From the NCBI GenBank assembly GCA_902773475.1, contig CACYEO010000067.1:1-6921 (forward strand): a DNA stretch of 6,921 nucleotides, read 5' to 3'. Below are positions 1 to 5,621 of this stretch, piece after piece. This DNA is from an uncultured bacterium (GTDB lineage: Bacteria; Verrucomicrobiota; Kiritimatiellia; RFP12; UBA1067). The notes under the pieces were generated by a model. That model was not told where the DNA came from. It was given only the letters and a program-made list of their open reading frames with translations, and did no database searches. Position numbers and translations under genes: made by a program. Every line of letters begins with the position of its first letter. Positions within the stretch are counted from its first letter, which is position 1.

Positions 1-220
1 GAACGTAAACGGCATCGCGCCGGGCTACATCGCGACCGACAACACAGCGGCGCTCAGGGCCGATCCCGTCCGCTCCCGCCAGATACTAGAGCGCATCCCC
101 GCGGGGCGCTGGGGCGAAGCCTCCGACATCGCTGGCGCATGCGTCTTCCTCTGCTCTCCCGCGGCGGACTACATCCATGGCGCGATTCTCCCCGTGGACG
201 GCGGCTGGCTCGCGCGATAG
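1..220 (+). CDS. kduD: 2-dehydro-3-deoxy-D-gluconate 5-dehydrogenase (KduD), C-terminal fragment
   Basis: This is the last 72 codons of an open frame entering from the left edge (first full codon at 2, TAG at 218-220). The protein is a short-chain dehydrogenase/reductase C-terminus. It reads N-x-I-APGY-x-AT-x-NT near its start, then RIPAGRWGE, a FLCSPAADYIHG segment and the ending VDGGWLAR. APGY, the RIPAGRWG block and the VDGGWLAR ending are typical of KduD, as recalled from the Escherichia coli protein. KduD uses NAD(H) to interconvert 2,5-diketo-3-deoxygluconate and 2-keto-3-deoxygluconate in the cytosol, in pectin, alginate or glycosaminoglycan uronate breakdown. The Rossmann nucleotide-binding motif and the Tyr-x-x-x-Lys catalytic pair lie outside the window and cannot be checked. 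Another SDR of the same subfamily, such as a gluconate 5-dehydrogenase, remains possible. A uronate role fits the exported carbohydrate genes nearby. Confidence 0.85.
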   Translation, partial: NVNGIAPGYIATDNTAALRADPVRSRQILERIPAGRWGEASDIAGACVFLCSPAADYIHGAILPVDGGWLAR

Positions 221-247
221 CGCGGGCCGGGGCCTGGTCCGTGCGTT

Positions 248-266
248 CCGCGTCCGGCGGGTTTTT
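248..266 (+). terminator. weak intrinsic terminator after kduD
   Basis: A 4-bp GC-only stem (CCGC at 248-251 with GCGG at 257-260, loop of five) is followed by G and five T at 262-266. The stem is short, so termination would be partial. The T-run ends at the first base of the extended -10 element of the next gene, so terminator and promoter are packed end to end. Confidence 0.35.
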
Positions 267-274
267 GGTATAAT
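266..274 (+). promoter_or_regulatory. extended -10 promoter of the 3-keto-disaccharide hydrolase gene (leaderless)
   Basis: The sequence TGGTATAAT is a perfect TATAAT hexamer (269-274) preceded by the TG of an extended -10. No recognisable -35 lies 16-18 bases upstream; the GC-rich kduD hairpin occupies that space, which fits an extended -10 promoter. Exactly seven bases separate the hexamer from the ATG at 282. With usual sigma-70 geometry the transcript would start at about 281-282, giving a leaderless or one-base-leader mRNA. The identical arrangement recurs at 6319-6327. Confidence 0.75.
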
Positions 275-281
275 ACGGCGC

Positions 282-938
282 ATGAAAACTCTCGCTTTTG
301 CATTCATGGCGTTCGCCGGAGCCGCGTGCTGCGCCGGCGAACTGTTCAACGGGAAGGATCTCTCGGGCTGGACTGCAGTCGCGGATCACGATGTCACGGG
401 CGGATACACCGCGCCGGAGCCGACATGGGCCGTAGTCGACGGCGCAATCCGCACTACCGGAACGCCTTTCGGGTATCTCCGCACGAAAAGAAGCGATTTC
501 TCCGATTTCACGTTGCGCCTTGAATACCGCTGGTGGCGGACGACCATGAAGCCCAATTCCGGCATATTCCTGAGGCTTGCCGGCGAAACCGGGACGTTCA
601 TCCCGAAGTGCTACGAGAACCAGCTCGAGCGCGGCGGCGTGTGCTCCGTCTTCGCGCTCGGCGGGTCGGTCCTCGAAGGCGTGGCGCCGCGCAATCCCTT
701 CATTCCGGGCGACGCTCTTTCGGGCATCGCGGCGGTTCCGTCGAAGGTGCAGTCGGCTGAAAAGCCGTTCGGCGAGTGGAACACGCTTGAAATCGAAGTG
801 AAGGGCGATGAAATCGTCACGCGCCTCAACGGTGTCGAGATGAACCGCGTGAAAGGCGTGAAAACCGCGTCTGGAGCGATAGCGCTGCAGGCCGAGGGCG
901 GCGCGATAGAATTCCGGAACGTCGCGGTGGAGGAATAG
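282..938 (+). CDS. secreted 3-keto-disaccharide hydrolase domain protein (DUF1080 family)
   Basis: The protein has 218 residues. Residues 1-18 form a signal peptide: MK, a hydrophobic stretch AFAFMAFAGAA, and a likely cut near CCA-GE. The rest is one 3-keto-disaccharide hydrolase domain (formerly DUF1080), a concanavalin-like beta-sandwich. Its hallmarks are LFNGKDLSGW (21-30), W-x-VVDGAI (49-56), a DF-x-LRLEYR strand (75-83), NSGIFLR (92-98), EWN-x-LEIEV (165-173), LNG (182-184) and ALQAEGG-x-IEFRN (201-213). Characterised family members act on 3-keto-glycosides or occur as modules of larger carbohydrate enzymes; the substrate here is unknown. The ATG at 282 is chosen because it begins the signal peptide and sits seven bases after a perfect -10. 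An in-frame ATG at 177 would overlap kduD and read through the promoter. There is no Shine-Dalgarno sequence. The cysteines at 16-17 do not make a canonical lipobox, so a lipoprotein is possible but not favoured. Confidence 0.88.
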   Translation: MKTLAFAFMAFAGAACCAGELFNGKDLSGWTAVADHDVTGGYTAPEPTWAVVDGAIRTTGTPFGYLRTKRSDFSDFTLRLEYRWWRTTMKPNSGIFLRLAGETGTFIPKCYENQLERGGVCSVFALGGSVLEGVAPRNPFIPGDALSGIAAVPSKVQSAEKPFGEWNTLEIEVKGDEIVTRLNGVEMNRVKGVKTASGAIALQAEGGAIEFRNVAVEE

Positions 939-995
939 CGCGCCGGAGCAAGTCCGCAGAATTTCCGCAAATACGCAAAACACAGGGAGTCAGAC

Positions 996-1709
996 ATGGT
1001 AGATTATGAAAAACAGTTCGACAGCGCTCCGTACGCCGCAGGGCGGACGGCCGCCAGGGTTTCGGTGTTCCCCCTTGTCTACGGGTGGATGTGCGGTGCG
1101 CTGGCGCTTTCAGGCGCCGTCGCATGGTATGTTTTTTCATCCGGGATGTGGAAAACGGTATTCTCAAGCCCGAATATGTATATCGGGTGCATAATCGCCG
1201 AAGTCGTCCTGGTGCTTGCGCTTTCGGCCGCGATAAGAAAGATTCCGTATGCCGCGGCCGTCGCGATGTTCGCGGTCTACGCTTTTCTGAACGGGCTTAC
1301 GCTGAGTGTCGTGTGCCTCGTATACAAAATAGAGACCGTACAGCAGGCGTTCTTCGTGAGCGCGGGCATGTTCGGCGGGCTGGCGCTGTATGGTACGTTC
1401 ACAAAGGCGGACGTCTCCGGAGTCGGAAGCTTTTGCGGCATGGCTCTGTGGGGTCTGATCCTGGCGAGTGTGGTGAATTGGTTTGTCGGTTCCAACGCGC
1501 TCGACTGGGTCGTGTGCGCGGCCGGCGTGGCGATATTCACCGGTCTGACAATGTGGGACGCCCAGAAGATCAAACGGCTTGCCGACGCATCTCCGGAAAT
1601 GGATGCGGCGGACGTCCGCAAGATCGCGCTGATGGGGTCTCTGGAACTTTATCTGGATTTCATAAACCTCTTCCTGTACCTGCTGCGCATGTTCGGGCGC
1701 AAGCGCTGA
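996..1709 (+). CDS. Bax inhibitor-1/YccA (TMBIM) family membrane protein
   Basis: This 237-residue integral membrane protein has about seven hydrophobic segments, near residues 24-48, 58-80, 84-110, 117-136, 144-165, 168-187 and 210-232. The last two regions carry the family signature: MWDAQKIK (Asp188) and LELYLDFINLFLYLLR (Asp221). In Bacillus subtilis YetJ the equivalent aspartate pair controls a pH-sensitive calcium leak. In Escherichia coli the relative YccA interacts with the FtsH protease. Which role applies here cannot be told. The length and the cytosolic N-terminus of about 22 residues are normal for bacterial members. The start is set by AGGGAG at 984-989, six bases upstream of ATG. 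It lies 57 bases after the hydrolase gene with no clear terminator between, so read-through from the leaderless promoter is possible, though a functional link is not obvious. Confidence 0.9.
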   Translation: MVDYEKQFDSAPYAAGRTAARVSVFPLVYGWMCGALALSGAVAWYVFSSGMWKTVFSSPNMYIGCIIAEVVLVLALSAAIRKIPYAAAVAMFAVYAFLNGLTLSVVCLVYKIETVQQAFFVSAGMFGGLALYGTFTKADVSGVGSFCGMALWGLILASVVNWFVGSNALDWVVCAAGVAIFTGLTMWDAQKIKRLADASPEMDAADVRKIALMGSLELYLDFINLFLYLLRMFGRKR

Positions 1710-1751
1710 GCGCGACTGCCGGAAGAATTCCGCGCCTTCCCCGGATCTGCC

Positions 1752-1785
1752 CGGGCGGGGCGCGGCCGCGCGTGAAGCCCGTTTT
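1752..1785 (+). terminator. possible terminator after the Bax-inhibitor gene
   Basis: An outer stem CGGGC (1752-1756) with GCCCG (1777-1781) encloses a perfect 12-base palindrome, GCGCGGCCGCGC (1760-1771), that can fold on itself. Four T follow at 1782-1785. The inner bulges and short T-run make it a weak candidate. It lies just ahead of the likely hisG promoter, where a transcript end would be expected. Confidence 0.35.
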
Positions 1786-1788
1786 GGC

Positions 1789-1818
1789 TTGCATAGAGCC
1801 GCGCTGATGTGTTAAACT
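1789..1818 (+). promoter_or_regulatory. probable hisG promoter
   Basis: A -10 candidate TAAACT (1813-1818) is preceded by TG at 1810-1811, making an extended -10 of the form TGTTAAACT. A poor -35 candidate TTGCAT (1789-1794) lies 18 bases upstream. The predicted start is near 1825, leaving a leader of about 27 bases, unlike the leaderless sites in this window. No T-box, attenuator peptide or histidine leader can be seen in so short a leader. Confidence 0.45.
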
Positions 1819-1851
1819 CCAAACTTCCAAAGGGAAAAAAGAGCTACAGAC

Positions 1852-2721
1852 ATGTCGATAATTCTCGGTTTGCCGAAGGGAAGCCTGCAAGAGTCCACTT
1901 TCAGCGTGATGAAGAGGGCGGGGTTCAATGTAACCTGCTCCTCCCGTTCCTACACGCCGTCGATCGACGATCCTGAAATCAAATGCCGTCTGCTTCGTCC
2001 CCAGGAGATGCCGCGCTACGTGGAACTGGGGCTGCTCGACGCCGGCATCGCCGGATACGATTGGATTTACGAGAATGGCGCGGACGTGAAGGAAGTCTGC
2101 GAACTGAACTATTCAAAGGCGACGTCCAACCCGGTGCGCTGGGTCATAGCGGTTCCCGAAAATTCGAAAATCAAGTCCGTGAAGGATTTGAACGGCAAGC
2201 GGATCGCGACGGAGGCGGTCGGGCTTACGAAGCGCTTTTTGAAAGAACACGGCGTAAAGGCCGATGTGGAGTTTTCCTGGGGCGCCACCGAGGTGAAGGC
2301 TCCGGAACTCGTGGACGCGATCGTCGATCTCACTGAAACCGGTTCTTCGCTCCGCGCGAACAAACTGCGCATTCTCGACACCATTCTCACGTCCACGACG
2401 CGCCTCTTTGCGAACAAGAACGCGTGGAAAGACAAGGCAAAGCGCGCAAAAATCGAACAGCTCGCGATGCTCCTGACCGGGGCCTTGGCGGCCGCGCACC
2501 GCGTTCTTCTCAAAATGAACGCGCCGGAAGCGTCTTTGAAGAAAATCGTGAAAGCCCTCCCCGCGCTGCACGCGCCCACGGTGAACGCCCTCAACGATGC
2601 AGGATGGTTCGCCGTGGAGACGGTCGTGGAGGAGCGCCTTGTGCGCGACCTCATACCGGGCCTTCTCGCGGCCGGAGCGACAGGACTTATAGAACTTCCG
2701 CTCAATAAAGTGATTTTTTGA
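1852..2721 (+). CDS. hisG: ATP phosphoribosyltransferase, long form (HisG)
   Basis: HisG catalyses the first step of histidine synthesis, joining ATP and PRPP to give N1-(5-phosphoribosyl)-ATP in the cytosol. The protein has 289 residues, the length of the long form that carries its own regulatory domain and does not need HisZ. The N-terminus LGLPKGSLQ (5-13) is the usual start of the catalytic fold. The PRPP-binding loop DLTETGSSLRAN is at 159-170, preceded by PELVDAIV. Residues from about 212 to 289 form the C-terminal ACT-like domain (ending GLIELPLNKVIF) that normally binds histidine for feedback inhibition. AGAG at 1840-1843 lies eight bases before ATG, and AGGG lies further up at 1831-1834, so the ribosome site is only moderate. 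No other his gene is in the window, so hisG stands apart from any his operon here. The next gene starts 44 bases downstream with no terminator between. Confidence 0.96.
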   Translation: MSIILGLPKGSLQESTFSVMKRAGFNVTCSSRSYTPSIDDPEIKCRLLRPQEMPRYVELGLLDAGIAGYDWIYENGADVKEVCELNYSKATSNPVRWVIAVPENSKIKSVKDLNGKRIATEAVGLTKRFLKEHGVKADVEFSWGATEVKAPELVDAIVDLTETGSSLRANKLRILDTILTSTTRLFANKNAWKDKAKRAKIEQLAMLLTGALAAAHRVLLKMNAPEASLKKIVKALPALHAPTVNALNDAGWFAVETVVEERLVRDLIPGLLAAGATGLIELPLNKVIF

Positions 2722-2735
2722 GTGAAACAAACCCC

Positions 2736-2749
2736 CGACGGTTACGTCG
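2736..2749 (+). other. small hairpin just upstream of the bS22-like gene
   Basis: CGACG (2736-2740) pairs with CGTCG (2745-2749) around a GTTA loop. It lies five bases before the Shine-Dalgarno sequence of the small ribosomal protein gene. No T-run follows, so it is not a terminator. It may be a simple mRNA structure or a control site; it is short enough to arise by chance. Confidence 0.3.
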
Positions 2750-2765
2750 AACAAAGGAGAAAGCA

Positions 2766-2855
2766 ATGGGATCCATCAAAAAGAAGCGCCGCAAAAAAAT
2801 GTCGAAGCACAAATACGACAAGCGCATGAAGGCGCAACGTCACAAGAACAAGTGA
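2766..2855 (+). CDS. small basic ribosomal protein, bS22/mS38 (AURKAIP1/COX24) family
   Basis: This 29-residue protein starts MGSIKKKRRKKMSKHK and ends QRHKNK. More than half of its residues are Lys, Arg or His. The MGS-x-x-KKRRK-x-MSK-x-K pattern is the signature of the AURKAIP1/COX24 family. In mycobacteria that family is small-subunit protein bS22, and in mitochondria it is mS38. Members of this type bind rRNA in the 30S subunit. The start is certain: AAGGAG (2754-2759) lies six bases before ATG, the strongest Shine-Dalgarno in the window. A clear terminator follows directly. It is easily missed because it is only 30 codons long. It probably shares a transcript with hisG. Its assignment rests on the sequence pattern recalled from the family, not on a search. 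Confidence 0.85.
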   Translation: MGSIKKKRRKKMSKHKYDKRMKAQRHKNK

Positions 2856-2861
2856 CAATCG

Positions 2862-2894
2862 CCCCGGCTTTTCGCAAGCCGGGGTTCGATTTTT
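2862..2894 (+). terminator. rho-independent terminator after the bS22-like gene
   Basis: A perfect 9-bp stem, CCCCGGCTT (2862-2870) with AAGCCGGGG (2876-2884), closes a five-base loop (TTCGC). Five T occur at 2890-2894. A further ATCG/CGAT pairing (2858-2861 with 2887-2890) could extend it past a two-base bulge. This is the clearest terminator in the window. It separates the hisG unit from the chaperone cluster. Confidence 0.88.
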
Positions 2895-2938
2895 AGTTCC
2901 GGCGGCTTTAGAAAGTACAGGAAGGAATCGCAGGCAAT

Positions 2939-3595
2939 ATGGAAACCGAAGAAGAAAAAGAGACGGCGCGGGACGCGGCCGGGGAAACGCCCGGCGCCGC
3001 GCAAGATGCGGGCGCCGGCAATCCGCAGGAAGCGGACGGCGCGCAGAACGCAGGGGACGCTCCGTCCGGGGACGGCGCGGACGGGGACGCGCAGGAGACC
3101 CGGGATGCCGGCGCGGATCCGCGCGATGCGGAAATCGCGCAGCTGAAAGAGCGGCTCGCCGCGGCCGAGGACCGCTACATGCGAACCCTCGCGGATTTCG
3201 ACAACTACCGCAAGCGCTCTCTGCGGGACCGTGAAGATTTTGCGAAAACGGCGGCGGCCGACGCCGTGAAGGCGATCCTTCCCACCGTGGACAATCTCGC
3301 CCGCGCGCTTGAATCGGCCTCTCCGGGCGATCCTCTCGCGGACGGGGTGAAGCTTTCGTACGATTCGTTCCTCTCCGCGCTGTCGTCGATAGGCGCGGAG
3401 AAAATCCCAGCCGCCGGGGAGAAGTTCGATCCGAATCTCCACGAGGCCCTTGCGCAGATGCCGTCTGCGGATGTCGAGGCCGGTTTCGTGATGCAGGAAT
3501 ACCGCTCCGGCTGGACGCTCAACGGCAAGCTGCTGCGCGCCGCGCAGGTGGTGGTCTCGTCCGGTCCCGCGGCGGAATCCGCGGAAAAGGCGTAA
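2939..3595 (+). CDS. grpE: nucleotide exchange factor GrpE
   Basis: GrpE releases ADP from DnaK so that the Hsp70 cycle can continue; it works as a cytosolic dimer. The protein has 218 residues. Residues 1-65 are an acidic, Ala/Gly/Asp/Glu-rich low-complexity tail. A helical dimer region follows, with EIAQLKERLAAAEDRYMRTLADFDNYRKR at 65-93. Family motifs are ILPTVDNLARAL (113-124), GEKFDPNLHEALAQ (160-173) and GWTLNGKLLRAAQVVVS (191-207), the last being the beta-wing that contacts DnaK. The start is less certain than elsewhere: GAAGGA at 2921-2926 is 12 bases away and CAGG at 2931-2934 only four. No CIRCE repeat or sigma-32-type promoter was seen in the 44 bases after the terminator, so heat regulation is not evident. 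The gene is followed after 15 bases by dnaJ, with no dnaK between. Confidence 0.95.
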   Translation: METEEEKETARDAAGETPGAAQDAGAGNPQEADGAQNAGDAPSGDGADGDAQETRDAGADPRDAEIAQLKERLAAAEDRYMRTLADFDNYRKRSLRDREDFAKTAAADAVKAILPTVDNLARALESASPGDPLADGVKLSYDSFLSALSSIGAEKIPAAGEKFDPNLHEALAQMPSADVEAGFVMQEYRSGWTLNGKLLRAAQVVVSSGPAAESAEKA

Positions 3596-3599
3596 TTGC

Positions 3600-3604
3600 G
3601 GAGG
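3600..3604 (+). promoter_or_regulatory. Shine-Dalgarno that decides the dnaJ start
   Basis: GGAGG lies six bases before the ATG at 3611. An upstream in-frame TTG at 3596 would give five extra residues but overlaps this ribosome site, and its product would place MRRRS ahead of the normal DnaJ N-terminus. The ATG at 3611 is therefore preferred. Confidence 0.8.
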
Positions 3605-3610
3605 CGGAGC

Positions 3611-4804
3611 ATGGCTGGCAAACGCGACTATTACGAAGTGCTGGGCGTATCGAAGTCCGCCACCGAGGCGGAAATCAAAAGCGCCTACCGCAAACTCGCC
3701 ATGAAGTACCACCCCGACCACAATCAGGGCGATGCTTCCGCGGCGGAGAAATTCAAAGAGATTTCCGAAGCGTACGAGGTGCTTTCCAACAAGGAAAAAC
3801 GCGAACGCTACGACCGTTTCGGACACGACGGCGTGAATTTCGGCCCGGGCGGATTCGACTTCGGGCGAGATTTCTCCCACGGCCAGGACGTGGATCTGCA
3901 GGATATTCTCGGTTCGTTTTTCGGCGGCGCGTTCGGCGGCGGCGGATTCGATTTTTCCGGGTTTTTCGGCGGCGGGCGCCAGCGCCGCGCGGATCCGGAC
4001 GCTCCGGTGCGCGGCGCGGACGTCACATTCCGCCTGCGCATAGATTTCGAGGAGGCCGTTTTCGGGTCGAAGCGCGACATCGACCTCAAGGTTCCCGATT
4101 CCTGCGCCGAGTGCGCGGGTACCGGCGCGGCAAAGGGAACCAAGCCCGTCCGCTGCTCCTCCTGCGGCGGAAGCGGCTATGTCGTGCGCGGAAACGGATT
4201 TTTCCAGGTGCGCCAGCCGTGCCCTGCGTGCCATGGCGAAGGCCGCGTCGTGGGAACTCCATGCAAAGCCTGCCGCGGCAGCGGACGCTCCGTTACGTCG
4301 CGCCACATTTCGCTGCGCATACCGCCGGGCGTGGACACCGGCACGAACATGCGCGTGCGCGGGCAGGGCGAAAGCGGTGTCCGCGGCGGCGAGCGGGGCG
4401 ATCTTTTCGTGGAGCTCGAAGTCGCGCCCTCGCACATATTCGAACGCAGCGGAAGCGACCTTGGCGTCGAAGTGCCCGTGTCGCCGGCAATAGCCGCTCT
4501 CGGCGGCGCGATAGACGTGCCGACGCCGGATGGCATGGCGCAGCTTCGCATTCCCGCCGGAACTGCGGACGGGCAGGTGTTCCGTCTGCGCGGCAAGGGG
4601 ATCAAGGCGCTCAACGGCGCCGGCCAGGGCGATCTGTCCGTGCGGATAGCGGTCGAAACGCCCGTGAAACTCTCTTCCGCGCAGAAAGAGACGCTCGAGA
4701 AATTCATCGACCTTTCTACGGATGCCAATTTCCCCCGGGCCGGAAGGTTCGGACAGGAAGCGACGCTCTTCTTCTCGCGGCGCGACGCGTTGAACAAGAT
4801 TTGA
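3611..4804 (+). CDS. dnaJ: chaperone protein DnaJ (class A Hsp40)
   Basis: DnaJ delivers unfolded clients to DnaK and stimulates its ATPase. All class A parts are present in 397 residues. The J-domain (about 5-71) carries DYYEVLGV, RKLAMKYHPD with HPD at 34-36, and YDRFG. A Gly/Phe-rich region covers about 75-122. The zinc region has four CxxCxGxG repeats: Cys165/168, Cys182/185, Cys204/207 and Cys218/221. The C-terminal client-binding domains follow, with GTNMRVRGQGE, GDLFVELEV and IDVPTPDG, ending at about residue 355, and then a dimerisation tail. All eight zinc cysteines are intact and the length is slightly longer than E. coli DnaJ. It starts 15 bases after grpE and ends 10 bases before rsmE, indicating one operon. 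The grpE-dnaJ pair without dnaK between implies dnaK is elsewhere. Confidence 0.97.
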   Translation: MAGKRDYYEVLGVSKSATEAEIKSAYRKLAMKYHPDHNQGDASAAEKFKEISEAYEVLSNKEKRERYDRFGHDGVNFGPGGFDFGRDFSHGQDVDLQDILGSFFGGAFGGGGFDFSGFFGGGRQRRADPDAPVRGADVTFRLRIDFEEAVFGSKRDIDLKVPDSCAECAGTGAAKGTKPVRCSSCGGSGYVVRGNGFFQVRQPCPACHGEGRVVGTPCKACRGSGRSVTSRHISLRIPPGVDTGTNMRVRGQGESGVRGGERGDLFVELEVAPSHIFERSGSDLGVEVPVSPAIAALGGAIDVPTPDGMAQLRIPAGTADGQVFRLRGKGIKALNGAGQGDLSVRIAVETPVKLSSAQKETLEKFIDLSTDANFPRAGRFGQEATLFFSRRDALNKI

Positions 4805-4814
4805 GAACCCGGGT

Positions 4815-5597
4815 ATGGACAGGCTTCCCGCAGAACCCGCAATGCTGCGCGCGCAAATCGTCGAGCTCCCGCCCGCCGCCGCGCGCCATTTGAAAGTCCT
4901 CCGCGCAAAAAAGGGCGATCTCGTGGAGCTGTTCGACGGCGAGGGCGCTGAACGCGCGTTCGAAGTCTGCGGCGACGGGACGCTCTCCGCCGCCGGAGAA
5001 CTTCGCGTTCTCGCACGCCCGTGCGCGCCTGTCGTCCTGTACGCCTGCGTCACCAAAGGCTCCAGATGGGATTGGACCGTCGAGAAAGCGGTGGAACTCG
5101 GCGTCTCGCGCATTGTCCCTGTGATTTCGGAACGCACCATAGTGCGGCTCGGCGCGGGCGGCGAGCGCGAAGCGAAAGCGGAGCGCTGGCGCCGCGTGGC
5201 GCTCGACGCCGCACGGCAGTCCCATGCCGTGTGGCTGCCGCGCGTGGAAGCCCCCGTGGATTTCGCGGATGCGGTTGCGGACATTGCGTCCGGCGGCATC
5301 CCGGTGTTCGGTGGTTTTCTGCGCAACCCGCCCCCGCCCCCGCTGCTTGAAGCGGCGGAGACTGTCGCCGCCGCGCGCGGACTTTCCTCCGGCGCGGGAG
5401 TCTTCACCGGGCCTGAGGGGGATTTCACATCGCAGGAAACCGCAGCGCTTGAAGACGCCGGTGTTGTTCCCGTCTCGCTCGGTCCGACCGTGCTTCGGGC
5501 GGAAACGGCCGCGATCTGCGCGCTTGCAGTTCTTGCCGCGCGTCTGCAGGCTGCGGAACGGGCATCCCCCTCCCCCGCGCGACAGTCCGCACAATGA
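4815..5597 (+). CDS. rsmE: 16S rRNA (uracil1498-N3)-methyltransferase RsmE
   Basis: RsmE uses S-adenosylmethionine to methylate N3 of U1498 in 16S rRNA of the 30S subunit. The protein has 260 residues with an N-terminal PUA-like region (HLKVLRAKKGD at 25-35) and a C-terminal SPOUT knot. Motifs are KGSRWDWTVEKAVELGV (81-97), ERWRRVALDAARQS (123-136), the methionine-binding GPEGDFTSQE (199-208) and LGPTVLRAETAAICAL (222-237). In many relatives the fourth residue of the last motif is Arg (LG-x-R-I/V-LR); here it is Thr225. A Pro-rich NPPPPP run sits at 171-176. The ATG at 4815 is 10 bases after the dnaJ stop and has only a weak GGGT-like site, so translational coupling to dnaJ is likely. An internal ATG at 4842 would remove nine residues and also lacks a ribosome site. 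dnaJ-rsmE adjacency is common in other bacteria. Confidence 0.95.
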   Translation: MDRLPAEPAMLRAQIVELPPAAARHLKVLRAKKGDLVELFDGEGAERAFEVCGDGTLSAAGELRVLARPCAPVVLYACVTKGSRWDWTVEKAVELGVSRIVPVISERTIVRLGAGGEREAKAERWRRVALDAARQSHAVWLPRVEAPVDFADAVADIASGGIPVFGGFLRNPPPPPLLEAAETVAAARGLSSGAGVFTGPEGDFTSQETAALEDAGVVPVSLGPTVLRAETAAICALAVLAARLQAAERASPSPARQSAQ

Positions 5598-5621
5598 TTT
5601 TGCCGTCAAGGACTTGCTCGG

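Noticed and set aside
54..983. A 309-codon minus-strand frame opposite kduD and the hydrolase gene
   Set aside because: The + strand genes here have clear family motifs, a promoter and a signal peptide. The minus product is Arg-rich with no recognisable domain.
2113..2766. Minus-strand frames opposite hisG
   Set aside because: hisG is unambiguous, and the antisense translations show no family motif or ribosome site.
2895..2938. CIRCE element or heat-shock promoter ahead of grpE
   Set aside because: No TTAGCACTC/GAGTGCTAA repeat and no CTTGAA-type -35 with a matching -10 was seen; the 44 bases show only a weak, nondescript AT-rich patch.
2840..5428. An 862-codon open frame on the minus strand covering grpE, dnaJ and most of rsmE
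   Set aside because: It is antisense to three strongly recognised genes. Its translation is Arg/Ala-rich without domain motifs, as expected for a mirror frame in high-GC DNA.
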